In this document: one piece after another, positions 8,088 through 15,995 of the stretch
How positions within the stretch are numbered: position 1 is the stretch's first letter
Layout of the letters: the number at the start of each line of letters is the position of its first letter
Source: JBDKTH01 sp964558295
GTDB taxonomy: Bacteria; Planctomycetota; Planctomycetia; Pirellulales; Thermoguttaceae
Assembly (NCBI GenBank): GCA_964558295.1
Contig: CAZLDQ010000017.1
Span: 1 to 43,790 of the forward strand
Reading direction: 5' to 3'
Length of the DNA: 43,790 nt
Translations under genes and position numbers: made by a program
The notes under the pieces: model-generated
Told to the model about the DNA's origin: nothing
The model's input: the letters and a program-made list of their open reading frames with translations, nothing else
The model's database searches: none

Positions 8088-9134
8088 CTAAATCATGGCT
8101 TCCAGCCGCTCCAGGCACGTATCGATCTGAGCATCCGTACCGACACTGATCCGCAAACCATCGCCCCAGCCCGGATAATTCATGTATCGGACCAGGATGT
8201 GGTTTTGTTTCAGTTGCTCATAGAGCGGTTTTACCGGAAGTTCCGGATGCACGTTCCAGGTGAAATTGGCGTGCGAATCAACCGTTGTAAACCCTAAAGC
8301 CCGCATCCCCGCGGTCAGCCGGGCTCGGGTGGCAAGGATTTTTGCCCGATTCTCGGCCAGCCATTTCTGGTCGCCGATGGCGGCCGTAGCCGCGGCAATC
8401 GCGAGGGCGTCGCAGTTGTACGAGTCCTTCACCTTGACTAGTTGCTCGATCATCTGCGGCTGTCCCACTACATAGCCGAACCGCAGACCGGCCAGGGCGT
8501 ACGACTTGCTGAAGGTTCGCGAGACGAGAATCTTCTCGTTCTTCGCCACCAGGGGAATGCAATTCGTGTCGGCGAAATCGACGTACGCCTCGTCGACCAG
8601 AAGAGGGCAGGGGAGGCGTTCGGCAAATTCCAAGATCTTCTCGGGCGGCAGCATTGTGCCCGAAGGGCTGTTCGGATTCGGCAAAAACACGAGCCGAAGG
8701 TTCTTCGTCCCCGCCGCAAAGCGATCCGCAAGCGACCAATCGGGCTCAAACCACACCTCTTCGGCTTCCGCCCCCTGAAGCTGTGCGAGCGTCTTGTAGA
8801 GGATATAGCTCGGATACGGCAAACGCAGCGACTGGCCTGTACCGACAAAGGCCCGGGTAACGATCGTCAGGATATCGTCGCTCCCGTTACCACACATGAT
8901 CCAATCCGGCTCAACCCCGAGGATCTCGGCCGCCTTCACGCGAAACGGCTGAGCCATCGGATGCGGATACTTCTGCAACCCCCGAGCCAACGCTTCCTGG
9001 ACCGCATGCTCCACCGCCACAGAGGCCCGATAGGGATTCTCGTTGGTATTGAGCTTGATGTACTGCCCATCTTGTGGCTGCTCACCCGGCACATAGCCGG
9101 CCATCGCGGCGATCTCAGGTCGAACGTAAGACAT
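8088..9134 (-). CDS. hisC: Histidinol-phosphate aminotransferase
   Basis: A 348-residue PLP-dependent class I/II aminotransferase converting imidazole acetol phosphate to histidinol phosphate. Visible signatures are KLNTNENPYRAS at the N-terminus, CGNGSDDILTIV, PNPNSPSGTM (Asn of the PLP pocket), LVDEAYVDFAD (Asp), and the Schiff-base lysine in SRTFSKSYALAGLRFGYV. The C-terminus has GDGLRISVGT. Length is normal. The ATG at 9134 has no Shine-Dalgarno; it is preceded in the sense direction by a C-rich tract (see 9141-9191). It lies between hisD and hisB in the order typical of many bacteria. Confidence 0.94.
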   Translation of the reverse strand: MSYVRPEIAAMAGYVPGEQPQDGQYIKLNTNENPYRASVAVEHAVQEALARGLQKYPHPMAQPFRVKAAEILGVEPDWIMCGNGSDDILTIVTRAFVGTGQSLRLPYPSYILYKTLAQLQGAEAEEVWFEPDWSLADRFAAGTKNLRLVFLPNPNSPSGTMLPPEKILEFAERLPCPLLVDEAYVDFADTNCIPLVAKNEKILVSRTFSKSYALAGLRFGYVVGQPQMIEQLVKVKDSYNCDALAIAAATAAIGDQKWLAENRAKILATRARLTAGMRALGFTTVDSHANFTWNVHPELPVKPLYEQLKQNHILVRYMNYPGWGDGLRISVGTDAQIDTCLERLEAMI

Positions 9135-9140
9135 GAATAG

Positions 9141-9191
9141 GTTTAGGGATTAGAGATTGGGGACTAGGGGTTAGGGATTAGGGATTGGGGG
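9141..9191. repeat. TTAGGGATTAGGG-type low-complexity tract between hisD and hisC
   Basis: On the plus strand this is a string of TTAGGGAT/GGATTGGGG/ACTAGGGG words with six runs of three to five G, so a G-quadruplex could form on that strand. On the his sense strand it reads as CCCTAATCCC-type words ending 6 bases before the hisC start. The hisD stop codon TAA (9178-9180) lies inside it. A similar tract precedes aroDE at 40257-40288. Confidence 0.7.
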
Positions 9192-10592
9192 AAACCAAAC
9201 CACACCTAGACTCATCATTCTGCATTCTCACCTCCACACTCCCCCGATGCGCCGTCAGTCCTTCTTTCGTCGCCAAGGTGCAAACATCACCGGCCAACCG
9301 AGTCATGCCATCGTGGGAAAAGTGGAGGACGCTACCGGCGCGGAGAAAGTCGTTGGACGAAAGACCGCTGGCAAAGCGGGCCGTACCGCTGGTGGGCAAC
9401 ACATGCGAAGGGCCGGCGGCATAGTCGCCCAAGGCGACCGGTGTGTAGTTGCCCAGAAAGATGGCGCCGGCATGGCGGATCTTTTCGACCAACTCCTCGG
9501 CGTTTTCCGTGGCAATGTGCAGGTGTTCGGGGGCAATCTCGTCGGTTAGCCGGCAGGCTTCGTCGGGATCACGGGCGAGGATCACGGCCCCAAAATCTTC
9601 AAGGCTCTGCCGGGCCAGATCGCCGCGTTCCACTCGCTTTAATTGACGCTCCACCTCGGCAACCGTTGCCTCCAAGGCTGCGGCATCCCAGCCAATCAGG
9701 ATGCTCGCCCCGGGAGCATGTTCGGCCTGGGCCAGCAAGTCGTAAGCCGTATACTCGGGCCGCGTCGAACTGTCGACAATCACCACGACCTCGCTCGGGC
9801 CGGCGATCGAGTCGATATCCACTTCGCCATAGTCAAACCGCTTGGGCCNNNNNNNNNNAAGGCCACGAACAGGTTGCCCGGCCCCACGATCTTGTCGACC
9901 CGCGGAATTCCTTCGACCCCGTAGGCCAGCGCCGCGACAGCCTGAGCACCGCCAAGACGATAAACCTCACGGATGCCCAACTCATGGCAAGTGGCCAAGA
10001 GATCGGGATTGTAAGAGCCGAACTTCGTAGGCGGCGCGACAACCGCCAACTCCGGCACGCCGGCCACCTGAGCCGGCACGGCCGTCATCAGCACCGTCGA
10101 CGGATAGGCAGCCGCTCCGCCTGGCACGCAAATTCCCACGCGTCCCAACGGTCGATAACGTTCGACTAGATACCCACCAGGCCGCTCCACGCGCACATCG
10201 TGATGTAGGATCGCTTCTTGGAACACGCGGATATTGTCACGAACACGTCGAATGGCGGCCAGGAACTCAGGCTCAGCTTGAGCGTGAGCGCGGACCAGTT
10301 CGTCTTCGGGCACGCGAATCGTGTCCGGCGTCAGTTGGGCCTTATCGATCCGAGCGGAGTAGTCGAGCACGGCCGGCAACCCCTGCTGGTCGACGTCGCG
10401 ACAGATGCGAGCGACCACCTGAGCAGGGGAGAGCGGCTCACCAAAGACCTCCATTGTTCGCTGGCGTCCTGCCTGGCTAACGATGTCACCCCGCGGGCTA
10501 AGCCGCTCGCGCAACTCGTCCATCGCCGCGCGGACATCTTCGCGTTGGCTGTCAATTCGCCGGATTTTCAGCTCGGAACCACGGGAACCCAT
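9178..10592 (-). CDS. hisD: Histidinol dehydrogenase, interrupted by a scaffold gap
   Basis: This NAD-dependent enzyme performs the last two oxidations of histidine synthesis. The first part (ATG 10592 to the gap) shows GRVGICVPGGAAAYPSTVLM, YRLGGAQAVAALAYG and VDKIVGPGNLFVA. The second part shows VDIDSIAGPSEVVVIVD, LAQAEHAPGAS, APEHLHIAT, GAIFLGNYTPVALGDYAAGP and a final SNDFLRAGSVLHFS. Ten N at 9849-9858 split the frame, but the flanking residues FVA and KRFDYGEVDID fit the normal FVALAKR join, so only about two residues are missing. The last 14 or so residues are encoded by repeat-like sequence and are not family-typical. It is first in the hisD-hisC-hisB unit. A longer start at 10634 is possible. 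Confidence 0.93.
9849..9858. other. Ten-N assembly gap inside hisD
   Basis: Exactly ten N. Left flank reads CGCTTGGGCC and right flank AAGGCCACGAAC on the plus strand. With the N removed and one G of the GGG run removed, hisD is restored in frame as FVALAKR. The run is therefore a placeholder, probably with a one-base flank error. Confidence 0.9.
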
Positions 10593-10981
10593 CTCGAACG
10601 TACCCTTTCTTGACGTGCCGGACTTCAAGGACACGCGAATCCTTCATTTTGTTCGTCGAGACGGTTCTGGGGAAGCCCCTGGATGTCGCCCGGGCAAGGT
10701 TTCCTGGTCTTCAACCGTCAATTCCCAAGGAGAATTCCCATTGTTTGGCCCGTTCTAGTGCTATTGGGGAGAATCTGTCCCACGCGAGCAGTATAGGACC
10801 AGGGCTACCCAACAAGCCTCGCACAGAGTCTACCACGACGGTGAGATTTTTGCCGTACACGGTTCTCGGTGCTGGCAAAACAGGACCTCTGCGCTCTACA
10901 ATTGCAGGTGTGCCGGTCGGACCGGCCTTGGGGGTAGCCAACGGTTCTCGTCTCCAGACCCTTGGGCGATAAGACAGCCTC
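10593..10981. promoter_or_regulatory. Divergent spacer between hisD and the 1163-residue gene
   Basis: This 389-base spacer must carry the promoters of both divergent genes. On the minus strand TATACT (10790-10795) is a good -10 element, but no convincing -35 lies at the right distance. I searched both strands for a His-codon leader peptide before hisD and saw none. No gene is supported here. Confidence 0.25.
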
Positions 10982-13900
10982 GTGGCCGAACCACTCTTTT
11001 CCATCGCCTGTACGACCTGCCAAGCCCGGCTCACGATCCGTAGCGAGGCGCTCATCGGCACGATCCAGTCTTGCCCCAAATGTGGGAGCATGGTGGAAAT
11101 TATGCCACCGCCCGGGTGGAAGTCCCAGGCAGCCAAGCCAAGCGAGCCCTCGGCCGCCATGGACAAGCCGCCGGCGACCACCCCATCTATTGGTCACTCC
11201 CCACCACCTTCGAGCAATGCAGCACCACCCTCCCCTCCATATGAGGAGGGCGGGGAACTGCCGGAACCTCCCCCGGTCGTCGCTCCGGCGAAGGCAGTTG
11301 TCCCGCCGCCCCCTCCGGCACGCCAAGGAAAAGCCGTGGGCCGGGAAACAGCGAGCCTAAGTACGATGCCGCTGTCACCTGTGGGCGTATCGCCCACCGA
11401 GGCGCTTTGGCACAAGTGGCTTCTGCTCAGCATGATCCCCGTGGCCGGCCTGGTGCTCTTCGTGGGCGCATGGTCGATCATCTCCCCGCGGAACACACCA
11501 CTCCCTGCGGTCCCAGTGGCAGAAAGCACACCAGCCCCACCGCCGGCCGCGAAGCCCGAAACGAAACCGCCTGAGCCCCCCGAGCCTATGCCGTCGGCCA
11601 AGCTCAACCGGCGCTGGTTGCCCGAGGAAACAAGGCTCCTCATCAACCTGCGGTTGGCTGCTTTGGCGGGGTCGCCGAACTCTCCCCCCACGATACGATT
11701 CGTGGAACCGTTTTGGCAGTCTTCGGGCGCGTTGATCTTGAAGACGTTTGGCCTGCAATCGGAGAAAGTCCGTCAGATGACCTGGGCATCGACCGATCTG
11801 ACAGATTGGCCGAACCACGGGGTGGTGCTCTTGAAGCTCGATCCAAGCCAAGACGCCAGCGTGCTCCGCTCCTTGGGCGAACCAGTGCCGTTGCAGTTGG
11901 ATGGAGCTCCCTGCCGCCGTCTGAAGGCAGGCTGGCCGCATCCATTTGCCGTGCTTGATGCCCAAACGATCGTGACCGGCCAGGAAGACTTGTTGCGGCA
12001 ATTGGCCGTTGGCGAGAAGAAACTGAAGCGTGCGACGATCGACCGTTTTCTCCAAGGGGCAGCTCCGCAGAGCGATGCGCTGGGGATCGTCGATCTGACT
12101 GCCGCACGCGAGGCCGGATGGCGTCTGCCTGAAACCCTGCTGGACGTATGGCCAGTCGGACGCAAGTCGTGGCACATTCTCTGGCAGTCACCGCAAGCAA
12201 TCGGGTTTACGCTGCGCGGGAAAGAGCGTACCACGAGCGAACTGGCGTTGAGCTGCGAAGGGGAGACCACCGCCGACCAGATTCAGACGACAATCACCGA
12301 ATTGGTCGCAGCCGCCAAGCCGGCCCTTGATGCCAGGCTCCAATCGCTGGGGGCAGAGCCCGAGTCGGAACCTTACGCGTCGTTGCTAAAGCAGGCCCAG
12401 ACTCTGCTTCGGACCATCCACTGGCAAGTGGCAGAGGAAACCGTTTGGATACGGCTCGACGGAGGGCCTTCGCTGGCCGAATTGGCCAACTTGCTCGAAG
12501 GCAACCAGACGGCCATTGAGGCTGACTGGTTCCGGGCCGCACGGGCAGCCAATGAGACCACCACGCGTCGGCTCTTGGTCGGACTTGGCGAACATCAACG
12601 GGCGGAAGGGACGTTTCCGCGGGGCGCAAGCGGAGGCGTCTTGTTGCCGCCAGAAACCCGACTCAGTTGGATCGCCACCTTGTTGCCCTATTACGGTCAT
12701 CGCGACTGGCAACAGGACTTGCAATTCGGCTACTCGTGGAACAGCCCGCAAAACCGATCCATCACGCGACGCCCCCTGGAGACCGTGACGAACCCAGCCC
12801 TTGGCCCCAGCACAACCACGGCGGGATTTCCCGTGACCCACTACGTAGGTCTGGCCGGTGTCGGTAAAGATGCCGCAACGCTAGAACCGAACGACCCGCG
12901 GGCGGGTGTCTTTGGATATAATCGGTCGATTCGTGCGCAGGACATCGCCGACGGAGCATCGAACACGATCGCCATGGTCGGCGTTACGCAGCAATTGGGG
13001 GCCTGGGGTGCCGGCGGTGAAGCCACGGTGCGTGCTTTCACCAAGCAGCCCTACGTCAACGGCCCAGACGGTTTCGGCAGCGGCCAACCCGATGGAATGC
13101 TCGTGGGAATGGCCGATGGGGCAATCCGCTTTGTTTCCAAAGACATTGATCCAATAGTGCTCGAACAATTGGCCACGGTCAGGGGCCGGGAGTCGACCAC
13201 GGTTGCCGCCCTCAGCCCGAAGACGGCCCCAGTGCCGGCGCGCCGCGGGGGCGGCGGGGGGGGGGCGGCCGGGGCNNNNNNNNNNCCCGCAGAGGAGGAC
13301 GCCTCCCCCGCCTCACCCACCACGGTCAAACCAACGGCCGAGACACCGCCCGAAGCAGTAGCCCAGGGCCCAGAGCCCACCAAGATCGACGTTGAAGCCC
13401 AACTGGCGTTCCCGCTGCCCGGGTTCGTGGTCCCCGGGGTCTCCTTGCGCGATGCCTTGAAACTGGTTTCGCAACTCAGTCAAGTGCCAATTACTTTGGA
13501 CCTGGACGCCTTGGCGCCGTTGGGCATCACGCTCGATGACCAAGTCACGGTTCGGCTTTCGCAAACCACACTGAAGGCCGTACTGGAGACGATCGTCGCC
13601 AGTCGGGGCCTCGCCTTCACTGTCGAGGCGGGACAAATCCTGGTTACTCGTCCACCGAAAGACCGCAGCGTACTGAGACAGTTCCGCGACACGGTTTCGG
13701 ACCTGACCCAGGATAATCCCGTGGCCGCAGCCGAGTTGGTCGGCCTGATCACGAAGCTCGTGTCCCCCGACTCCTGGCAAACGGCCGGCGGTCGAGGGAC
13801 AATCCAAGTGGCCGGCGATGCCTTGCTCGTCGTCCAAACGACGGCCGTACACGATCAGGTTCTCACGTTCTGCGAAAAGCTTCGCCTGGCGAGAGGCAAA

Positions 13901-14473
13901 CCTCTCCAGAGTCAGAACGATCCGGCCAAATACCATCTGGCAACGAAGTTGGCACAAGCCCGGTCAGCCCTCAGCCAACCGGTATCGGTGAATTTTCCCG
14001 ACCCCACGCCGCTGACGCAAATCGCGGCCGACTTGGAACAGGTCACCAAGACGCCAATCCTGATCAACTGGCTAGCCTTGAGCGCCGAACGGATCTCGCC
14101 CCAGGTGAAGGGGAAGCTCAAGGCCCATGACCAACCGTTGGCCCGGGCCCTCGATGCGCTGGTCCAGCCGCTAGGATTGGCCTACCGCGTTGTCGACGGA
14201 ACGATGATCGAGATTACAACGGCCCGGGCCGCTAACTCCCGTCTGGAGTTGGAGTTCTATCCAATCGGAGACCTTTTGGACAAGGGTTGGTCGCAGGCCT
14301 CACTTACCGAACGGATCACCAGCGAGGTGGCCCAAGCTTCGTGGAACGAGGCGGGCGGCATGGGCATCTTAGCCATAGATGAGCCCTCGCGCTATCTGAT
14401 CGTCCTCCAATCGCAAGCGGTTCAGGCCTTGCTGGAAGCCTCGCTGGCTCGTTGGACAAGCGGAAAAAAGTGA
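10982..14473 (+). CDS. Large zinc-ribbon / DUF1559-like / STN-like membrane protein
   Basis: A 1163-residue protein not matching any single named family I know. It begins at a GTG. Residues 10-34 form a zinc ribbon (CTTC and CPKCG pairs). A proline-rich linker precedes one membrane segment at about 145-167 (WLLLSMIPVAGLVLFVGAW). Residues about 540-730 resemble the C-terminal half of DUF1559 proteins (ADGASNTIAMVG, GMLVGMADGAIRFV). After a gly-rich stretch cut by a ten-N gap (about residue 765), two secretin STN-like modules follow at about 806-890 (VSLRDALKLVSQLSQVPI) and 993-1082 (ARALDALVQPLGLAYRVV). The frame is open on both sides of the gap. A sensory or envelope-assembly role is only a guess. 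Confidence 0.75.
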   Translation: MAEPLFSIACTTCQARLTIRSEALIGTIQSCPKCGSMVEIMPPPGWKSQAAKPSEPSAAMDKPPATTPSIGHSPPPSSNAAPPSPPYEEGGELPEPPPVVAPAKAVVPPPPPARQGKAVGRETASLSTMPLSPVGVSPTEALWHKWLLLSMIPVAGLVLFVGAWSIISPRNTPLPAVPVAESTPAPPPAAKPETKPPEPPEPMPSAKLNRRWLPEETRLLINLRLAALAGSPNSPPTIRFVEPFWQSSGALILKTFGLQSEKVRQMTWASTDLTDWPNHGVVLLKLDPSQDASVLRSLGEPVPLQLDGAPCRRLKAGWPHPFAVLDAQTIVTGQEDLLRQLAVGEKKLKRATIDRFLQGAAPQSDALGIVDLTAAREAGWRLPETLLDVWPVGRKSWHILWQSPQAIGFTLRGKERTTSELALSCEGETTADQIQTTITELVAAAKPALDARLQSLGAEPESEPYASLLKQAQTLLRTIHWQVAEETVWIRLDGGPSLAELANLLEGNQTAIEADWFRAARAANETTTRRLLVGLGEHQRAEGTFPRGASGGVLLPPETRLSWIATLLPYYGHRDWQQDLQFGYSWNSPQNRSITRRPLETVTNPALGPSTTTAGFPVTHYVGLAGVGKDAATLEPNDPRAGVFGYNRSIRAQDIADGASNTIAMVGVTQQLGAWGAGGEATVRAFTKQPYVNGPDGFGSGQPDGMLVGMADGAIRFVSKDIDPIVLEQLATVRGRESTTVAALSPKTAPVPARRGGGGGGAAGXXXXPAEEDASPASPTTVKPTAETPPEAVAQGPEPTKIDVEAQLAFPLPGFVVPGVSLRDALKLVSQLSQVPITLDLDALAPLGITLDDQVTVRLSQTTLKAVLETIVASRGLAFTVEAGQILVTRPPKDRSVLRQFRDTVSDLTQDNPVAAAELVGLITKLVSPDSWQTAGGRGTIQVAGDALLVVQTTAVHDQVLTFCEKLRLARGKPLQSQNDPAKYHLATKLAQARSALSQPVSVNFPDPTPLTQIAADLEQVTKTPILINWLALSAERISPQVKGKLKAHDQPLARALDALVQPLGLAYRVVDGTMIEITTARAANSRLELEFYPIGDLLDKGWSQASLTERITSEVAQASWNEAGGMGILAIDEPSRYLIVLQSQAVQALLEASLARWTSGKK
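13276..13285. other. Ten-N assembly gap in a poly-G coding stretch
   Basis: The gap follows a G/C-only stretch rich in GGG runs (13246-13275) that codes for glycine repeats. The frame happens to remain open with ten N, but the true length of this linker is unknown; the gap probably marks a region that failed to sequence. Confidence 0.9.
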
Positions 14474-14569
14474 TTCTCCCAGGTTTGCCTCTTGCTTTTT
14501 TTCTGAACTTGGTAAAAAATGAGCCTTCGGAAAGCAAGTTCACCCGCCGAGGTGACGATTGAAAGTACT

Positions 14570-14647
14570 ATGAGTTCCTATCGCGCTGCTTACTATTTCT
14601 GGTTTTACTTTAGCCCGCCGGGTCGCGGGGCCGGAGATGGTTTGTAG
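14570..14647 (+). CDS. Aromatic-rich leader peptide of the aroF attenuator
   Basis: A 25-codon ORF too short for usual gene calling. Residues 4 and 8-14 are Tyr and then YYFWFYF, so eight of the first fourteen codons specify the three aromatic amino acids; the tail is SPPGRGAGDGL and a TAG stop. GAAAG lies 5 bases before the ATG, and a stronger GAGGTGA lies 14 bases before it within a small hairpin (TCACC 14540-14544 with GGTGA 14551-14555). It is followed by an intrinsic terminator and then, 154 nt after its stop, by DAHP synthase, the first enzyme for all three aromatic amino acids. This layout matches ribosome-mediated attenuation, as known for trp, phe and his leaders. The peptide itself is expected to have no other function. 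Confidence 0.85.
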   Translation: MSSYRAAYYFWFYFSPPGRGAGDGL

Positions 14648-14685
14648 CCTGAGGAACTAAACGACGACAAACCGAAAAAGCCCTG
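14626..14685 (+). promoter_or_regulatory. Candidate antiterminator of the aroF leader
   Basis: GGTTTGT (14639-14645) pairs perfectly with ACAAACC (14667-14673). Beyond a small internal loop, CGGGGC (14626-14631) pairs with GCCCTG (14680-14685), using one G-T pair. The second helix captures the left arm of the terminator. A ribosome stalled on the aromatic codons (14591-14611) would leave this segment free; a ribosome at the stop codon (14645-14647) would cover it. The pairing is drawn by eye and not energy-tested. Confidence 0.6.
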
Positions 14686-14716
14686 AGACCCGAAAGGATC
14701 TCAGGGCTTTTTTTGT
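14675..14716 (+). terminator. Intrinsic terminator of the aroF attenuator
   Basis: AAAAAGCCCTGAGA (14675-14688) and TCTCAGGGCTTTTT (14699-14712) form a perfect 14-bp stem around a ten-base loop, followed by a T run that continues as TTTTTTTG. It lies 27 bases after the leader peptide stop and 85 bases before aroF. It could also end transcription from the upstream 10982-14473 gene. Confidence 0.92.
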
Positions 14717-14801
14717 TTTTCTAGCCGTCGATTCCCCCCAAATTCAAGTCAGAAATCCTCCAACAACCATCCCCAGTCTCTGGAAACAAAGGAGTCCTGT
14801 A

Positions 14802-15902
14802 ATGATTGTCGTCATGAAGAAAGGCGCCACCTCCGACCAGATCAAACATATGGCCACACGGGTGGAAGAGTTGGGCCTGCGGGCTCATGTGATCCATGGC
14901 ACAGAACGGACCGTCATCGCCGCAATCGGCGACAAACGGGACGAACACCGCTCGTCGTTGGAAAGCGGCCCGGGGGTAGCTGAAGTGGTCCCCATTCTCG
15001 CCCCCTACAAAGTGGCCAGCATCGAGGTCAAGCCGGAGCGGACGATCGTGCGGACCGGTTCGCTCAGCGTCGGCAATGGCCACCTGGGCATCATCGCCGG
15101 CCCCTGTTCCGTCGAAAGCGAAGAGCAGACGGTCGCCACGGCCCGGGCCGTAAAAGCCACCGGGGCCACAGCCCTGCGAGGCGGCGCCTTCAAACCCCGA
15201 ACCAGTCCTTATAGCTTCCAGGGACTCAAAGAAGAAGGGCTGAAGATCCTCGCCACGGCCCGCGCCGAGACCGGCCTACCCATCGTCACCGAGGTCGTGG
15301 CTGGTGCCGACGTCCCCCTGGTGGCCGAGTATGCCGACGTCCTGCAAATCGGTGCTCGCAATATGCAAAACTACCGCCTCTTGGAAGAGGTTGGTGCCGC
15401 GGGCAAACCCGTGCTCCTAAAGCGAGGTCCCAGCGCAACCCTCGATGAACTTCTCCTGGCCGCCGAGTACATACTCAATGCAGGCAATCAGAACGTCATT
15501 CTCTGTGAGCGGGGAATCCGCACCTTCGAGAACCACACCCGTTACACGCTCCCCTTGGCCACGGTCCCCTGGCTCCACGAGCGAACCCATCTGCCCGTAA
15601 TTGTCGATCCCAGCCACGGCACGGGCCACGTTCAGTTGGTCCCCAGCATGGCCGCCGCCTCCGTGGCTGCGGGCGCCGATGGGCTGATCCTGGAAGTCCA
15701 TCCCAATCCCGAGACTGCGCTGAGTGACGGCTACCAATCGCTCGATTTCGAGGAGTTCGCCGCGACAATGCGTCTAGTGCGGAAGGTGGCCGAAGCGGTC
15801 GGAAAGATCGTCGAGCCTTGTACGGTGGATCATGAAGAACCAGCGGCCCTTGCTGGGGCGCAGGTAGTTCAACGGCATGCTTCCGTATCAAGAAATAGTT
15901 GA
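14802..15902 (+). CDS. aroF: 3-deoxy-7-phosphoheptulonate (DAHP) synthase, type I-beta
   Basis: A 366-residue enzyme that condenses phosphoenolpyruvate with erythrose 4-phosphate, the entry step of the shikimate pathway. Residues 1-70 are a ferredoxin-like/ACT-like regulatory domain (MIVVMKKGATSDQIKHMA) as in Thermotoga-type enzymes. The barrel domain shows AGPCSVESEEQ, GGAFKPRTSPYSFQG, ADVLQIGARNMQNY, PVLLKRGPSAT, CERGIRTFE and VDPSHGTGH, which hold the substrate and metal ligands. The C-terminus extends about 25 residues beyond the usual end. The ATG has AAAGGAG in place. The aromatic leader peptide and terminator directly upstream imply control by charged Tyr/Phe/Trp tRNA levels. The symbol aroF is used generically. 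Confidence 0.95.
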   Translation: MIVVMKKGATSDQIKHMATRVEELGLRAHVIHGTERTVIAAIGDKRDEHRSSLESGPGVAEVVPILAPYKVASIEVKPERTIVRTGSLSVGNGHLGIIAGPCSVESEEQTVATARAVKATGATALRGGAFKPRTSPYSFQGLKEEGLKILATARAETGLPIVTEVVAGADVPLVAEYADVLQIGARNMQNYRLLEEVGAAGKPVLLKRGPSATLDELLLAAEYILNAGNQNVILCERGIRTFENHTRYTLPLATVPWLHERTHLPVIVDPSHGTGHVQLVPSMAAASVAAGADGLILEVHPNPETALSDGYQSLDFEEFAATMRLVRKVAEAVGKIVEPCTVDHEEPAALAGAQVVQRHASVSRNS

Positions 15903-15995
15903 TCAGCGGGAGAGGCTTAGACTATAGTGGAGACCGAAGCCGACAGTGTCTCTCGACTTCCCCACCTGAAGTTCATGCCTCCCAGGAATCCTGCC

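Noticed and set aside
9141..9191. Telomere-like TTAGGG repeats
   Set aside because: The units are irregular, short and internal to a bacterial his cluster; they match intergenic repeats rather than telomeres.
10593..10981. A histidine leader peptide before hisD
   Set aside because: No run of His codons is present on the hisD strand.
11375..12175. A 266-codon frame on the minus strand inside the 10982-14473 gene
   Set aside because: It is antisense to a longer gene with clear domains and has no recognisable protein features; long antisense frames are common in GC-rich DNA.
14521..14720. A metabolite riboswitch (fluoride, c-di-GMP or cobalamin type) before aroF
   Set aside because: None of the conserved cores I know could be aligned, whereas the aromatic codons plus terminator give a full explanation as a translational attenuator.
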